Assembly (NCBI RefSeq): GCF_003945595.2 | Contig: NW_024104361.1 | Coordinates: forward strand, 372,001 to 436,000 | Length of the DNA stretch: 64,000 bases | Source: Pipra filicauda | Taxonomy: Eukaryota; Chordata; Aves; Passeriformes; Pipridae | Reading direction: 5' to 3' | Shown here: positions 60,151 to 64,000 of the stretch, one piece after another | Position numbering within the stretch: position 1 is the stretch's first letter | How the letters are laid out: the number at the start of each line of letters is the position of its first letter | Made by a program: the position numbers and the translations under genes | The notes under the pieces: model-generated | What the model was told of the DNA's origin: nothing | The model's database searches: none | The model's input: only the letters and a program-made list of their open reading frames with translations

Positions 60151-62093
60151 CGGAGGTTAAGAAAAGAAAAAAATTCTGTCAAGTAACAGAGAAGCCGCAC
60201 ACAGCTCAGGAATTTTCTTAGCTGGATTATTTGGAGCCAGGGAGAGTATTAGCAAAGTACTGTAGGCACTTGCCCTGCTTTTATGCTCCTGCCAGATTTG
60301 TTGACCCCATGGCCCTTTGTTTTCATCTGCTGGAGCCAAATTTGGCCCCTCTGCCTGTCCTTACATGCAAGTAACCAGAGAGGGTGCCATGGAGGGCTGG
60401 GCTGCCTCCACAGACCATCCCAGCTTGACTCCTCCTCTAGAATTAGACACCCAGAGAGGATTAAGAAACACTGGAGTATCATGGCCAGCAGATGCTAAAG
60501 GGACTAATGTCCTGCTGTGGGAATGACTTTGTGGCAACTCCAGGTGCTCCCTCTGTCAGCCAGACAAAAGCAAGCAGTTGGTATGTGGAGCCTGGAATAC
60601 CTGACACCAGCCTGACACAAAACCAGAGGAGGCTGCTGAATTAGTGATGACCGAGGAGGAGGTTATATACAGGTATACAGCCACCCACACCACTCCCCCC
60701 ATCATCTCATGGCATCCAAAAAGCCCTGATCCAGCCCCAAATGGGAGCAAGGAAACCCTGCAGGTACGCTCCAGTCATCCCAGTCAAAAATAACCAAAAA
60801 ATAAATCCTGTCTTCTCAATACATCTCAGCGTGAAGGAAACTCACACAGCATTTGTCATTTCCCTGGAAGGGAGCTGCAAGACAGATCTGCTGCCACAGA
60901 AAGTTGTTTCCCATCACTCAGCATCCACCTCGCTCCCTCCTGATCCCTGTTTGAGCAGAGTTGCACCTTTCCTGGGATGGCCAAAGCCTCCAGGTCTGTC
61001 CATCCTGTCCCTCTAATTCTGGGAGCCACCCTGGCCTCTCCTCTCTCTCACAGAGCCTTGAGTGCCATAACACCTTTCTCCCCCATTACCAAGCTGTTAC
61101 AGCTTCCTCTCGGAACAAATTCCTCCCGTTTCTGTCCTTGGTCCTCTCTTCTCTCCATCTGAAAGGCCCCATTGACCACTCGCCAGCTTAATGAACTGGC
61201 ACACGGCTACTTAAAATATTAGCAGCAGTCTTGTTTTTTTTTTTTTAATCTTTTCCTCCTGTACATGAAGATCTCTAATCTTCTCCCTTGGACAATTCCC
61301 CTCTTTCCATCCTGACTTCCCACCTTTGCTATGTAATTTACGGCTGAGTCTTTAGGAAGCTTCTTCCAATATCAGCTTTGAAGGACACTCCACGAGATGG
61401 ATTGTACTGTGCTGTGAGGCATTTAAATGCTCCAGGAAGCCAGGCTGCCAACGTTTCTGCATCGGGGCCATCTCCCCCTAACATGAAGTGTAATGAAATG
61501 TGGAGACCAACGGAATTTAGTGGAATTGGGTCAATAGGACAGGAATTTGACTAAACACAGCACTGAGTTCTGTGCCCTAAAGATGGTTATGAATTTCATA
61601 TTTGAACACAGTAATTTTTTGAAGGATGGACAACTAACCTCTAGACCCAAAGGCCCCCCCAGGATGCACATCGGAGGCTTTTCTCTAGCTCAGCCTCCCC
61701 AACACTATCAGCCATGCATTTGATGCCCACTGGGGTGACCTTTGAGCTCCAGAGAATTCCTGGTTTTCCAAATTAGTCTCTGAAGGGAAAGTGGTGTGTC
61801 CAAACTCATCCCTCAGAGGCCTTTCCTAATCTCCTCTACAATACCTCTCCAACCACCACTTTGTTATCCCTGCTGAAGCACTCACACTGCCAAACAAGGC
61901 ACATTCTCCCAAGGTATTTTCTTTGCAAAAATCTCTCTAATCATCTTCACATGCCCTCACTTTCCACAGAGCAAGGGGGAAAAAAACAAGGTGGGGGAAA
62001 ATTAGCCAATTTTGCCTTTCTTCCCCCCAGTCTCTCATTCTGCCCACTTCTATTTTAGTTCTCCTCCATCCTGGCTCTCCCATTATCTTTCCA

Positions 62094-62146
62094 GGAACTA
62101 GATGATCTTTAAGGTCCCTGCCAACCCAAACCACTCCAGGATTCTG
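62094..62146 (+). mobile_element. CR1 terminal remnant
   Basis: GAACTAGATGATCTTTAAGG, TCCCTGCCAACCCAAACC and CCAGGATTCTGAGG; plus orientation, about 50 bp. Confidence 0.85.
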
Positions 62147-64000
62147 AGGAGACCAAGGACTTCATTTCTATGCCTCTGGTTTGAGAAGGGAGCCCAAGAC
62201 TCTTCTCTGGTTTCTGTGAAACAGAGGCTTACATGTTCTCCACCTCTTTCTCCATCTAGAAAAGGATGTGGCACATTCACAGAGAACCTGGTGATCCAGC
62301 TCCATTGCAAAGAGTAAGCAAGGATAAGGAACAAACAGGTCCCTCATCAGCAGAGGAGGAGCTCTCCTTTTGAGTGTTAGGACAGCAAGGATGCCCTTAA
62401 GGAGAGCAGGGCAGGAAGCAGAAAATAAATGTGAGGCTGCCTAGGAGGCAGCATTCATGGAGAGGGACACCTCATGGGAAGGCAGACTCCACTTCTACCT
62501 CTCTGCTACTACTGCAAACTAGGGAGCTGGACACTGCACAAGGTAGGGGACAGCAGGAGAGACCAGAGGTGGGGTGGAAATTAAAGGATGGGAAGGGAAA
62601 GGCTGAGCAGCAAAAGGGAGCACAGAGAGAAGGAAAACAAGGCAGACAATGTTTAAAATACTCAAAAAGACAGAGGGAAGGTGTGAACAATGACAAGAAA
62701 ATAAGGATGAGCTTTGGGGCTGCAATATGAATCCATTTCTGGCAGACTTGTTGCTCCCACCTGGCAAGGAACAGTCTTGTTCACAACATACAAGCCCAAC
62801 TCCTTGTTATGGGTAAAAATAGAAGGAAAACTTTCCCATCTGTCTATCCATGCACAGATACAGGAACAGCAGCAGCTCCTGCACACAATCCACAGCCAGA
62901 CTGGGGACTGGGAAGGCAGGGACTGACAGGATGCTTGGTTGGGAGCAATGGAATGGATCGCAGTGGCCCATTCACAGTGTTTTCCCAGGCTCATTGAGGA
63001 ACGGATGGTGGCATAGGCATCATTTTGGAGAAACACTTCTATAACGAGGGGTTTTATAGATGAGGGCCATAATGTTTAATTGCCCTCAGCCAAGCTCTCA
63101 CAGTTTAAAAAGGCCATTAAAAGTACTGGCTCAAACCCAAAAGGGGGGGGAAAAAGAAAAGGGGAAAAAAAACGTCTCCTCCTTCCTCTCTACCCCTTTG
63201 GCCTTTGAGCGTTGTTCAAATCCCTACAAGATAGAGATACAGCTGATGCCCAGCTCTAGTGAAGAGCTACCATGCAGGAAAGTCCCATGCAGGAGAATTT
63301 TCCTGCCCCCCTCTACACAAAGGGCTGCTCATATCAGGAAGCTGCATCCTGGAAAGGCCCGGGGCCTGCTGAGCCACTGAACTTGGAGCGGATGACTTTC
63401 ATGAGATGTGAAAGGGGAACCCATCACACACCTTGTGCCGGATAATTTATTAATCAAAATGTGCTCCATCAGGGCTCCTCAGCACTGAAATAGATGCTGT
63501 TGGATGTGGTTCACAGAGTCAGCAACAGACACAGTTATTATCGTACAAATAGCCCATCAGCTGCTGTGACCACCTCGCTGCTCTTCACCTTGAGTGTCTG
63601 CCCCTGGGCCGTATGCAGGGGAGCCAGGGCAAGTACCTTACCCTGGGCTTAAATTCAAAGGCAACAAGTTATTTCCACAGGAAAAGGGGTTATTACAACC
63701 TGAGCTGTGCATGAAATCAAGATGCTCTACGAAACAGTGAAACAGTGCCTGTTTCTCCTGCTCGGGACTTTGGCTTGCTGTTCTTCTCAGAAGGTGCAGC
63801 TCTCTGGGCCAAGGGATCCGCGCCCAAAGCTGTGTGCTGGCACTCCTCTGCATGTTTTTAGTATCTTCCTCAAAAGATTTAATTGTGTGTTCCAGCACGA
63901 GCAGCAGAACTTCTGATTTTGATGAGCCACAAAAGCAGCTCGGATTAAATGCTCGCGCGGTTTCCTTTTTTAGAACTGAATGTACAGTTCAAGGAAATAA

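Larger units (their letters stand above)
59588..64000 (-). other. start of the CDH23 intron upstream of the EC3 exon
   Basis: No EC2/EC3 exon was found. Contains a possible old CR1 remnant at 60080-60150, a T-run at about 61229-61246 and a CR1 terminus at 62094. Otherwise unremarkable. Confidence 0.6.

Overview
This window is vertebrate nuclear DNA, almost certainly from a bird and probably a passerine. The avian signature is at least a dozen and a half truncated CR1 LINE 3' ends, several ending in the ATTCTATG-type terminal repeat. The narrower call rests on one tRNA-Ile-headed, CR1-tailed SINE at about 16391-16535 that matches my recollection of the songbird family TguSINE1. Nothing bacterial, phage or CRISPR-like is present.

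The window is dominated by the middle of one large minus-strand gene, CDH23 (cadherin-23). This is the extracellular tip-link cadherin of inner-ear hair cells, which also has roles in photoreceptors. Reading right to left, I can place 28 coding exons between 59587 and 3843. Each boundary is supported by splice dinucleotides and by codon arithmetic: every exon length fits the phase left by its neighbour. Joined, they give 4007 nt, that is a 2-nt partial codon followed by 1335 complete codons. They run from the second half of EC3 (starting [10 protein letters not shown]) to most of EC15 (ending GNPSLS). The exons for the signal peptide, EC1-EC2, EC16-EC27, the membrane segment and the cytoplasmic tail lie outside. 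Two exon-level peculiarities stand out: a 3-nt microexon (a single AAG Lys codon, 7260-7262) and a probable GC-AG intron after the exon ending at 18711.

Inside one CDH23 intron (10845-18710), on the opposite (plus) strand, lies a small nested gene. Its 138-codon ORF (16571-16987) is the orthologue of human C10orf105, a predicted single-pass membrane protein that is also nested antisense inside human CDH23. A CpG-rich block at about 12950-13620 is a candidate promoter/first exon for it.

Layout on the plus coordinate: 1-3842 intron after EC15; 3843-9912 EC15 back to EC11; 9913-18710 two introns around a small EC11 exon, with C10orf105 and its SINE; 18711-33602 a dense run of EC10 back to EC5; 33603-48022 one 14.4-kb intron, largely CR1-free; 48023-49107 two EC4 exons; 49108-57378 intron; 57379-57567 EC3/EC4; 57568-59474 intron; 59475-59587 EC3; 59588-64000 the start of the next upstream intron. 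Several retroposons sit within a few to a few tens of bases of functional splice sites. No other protein gene, tRNA, rRNA or known small RNA was recognised.
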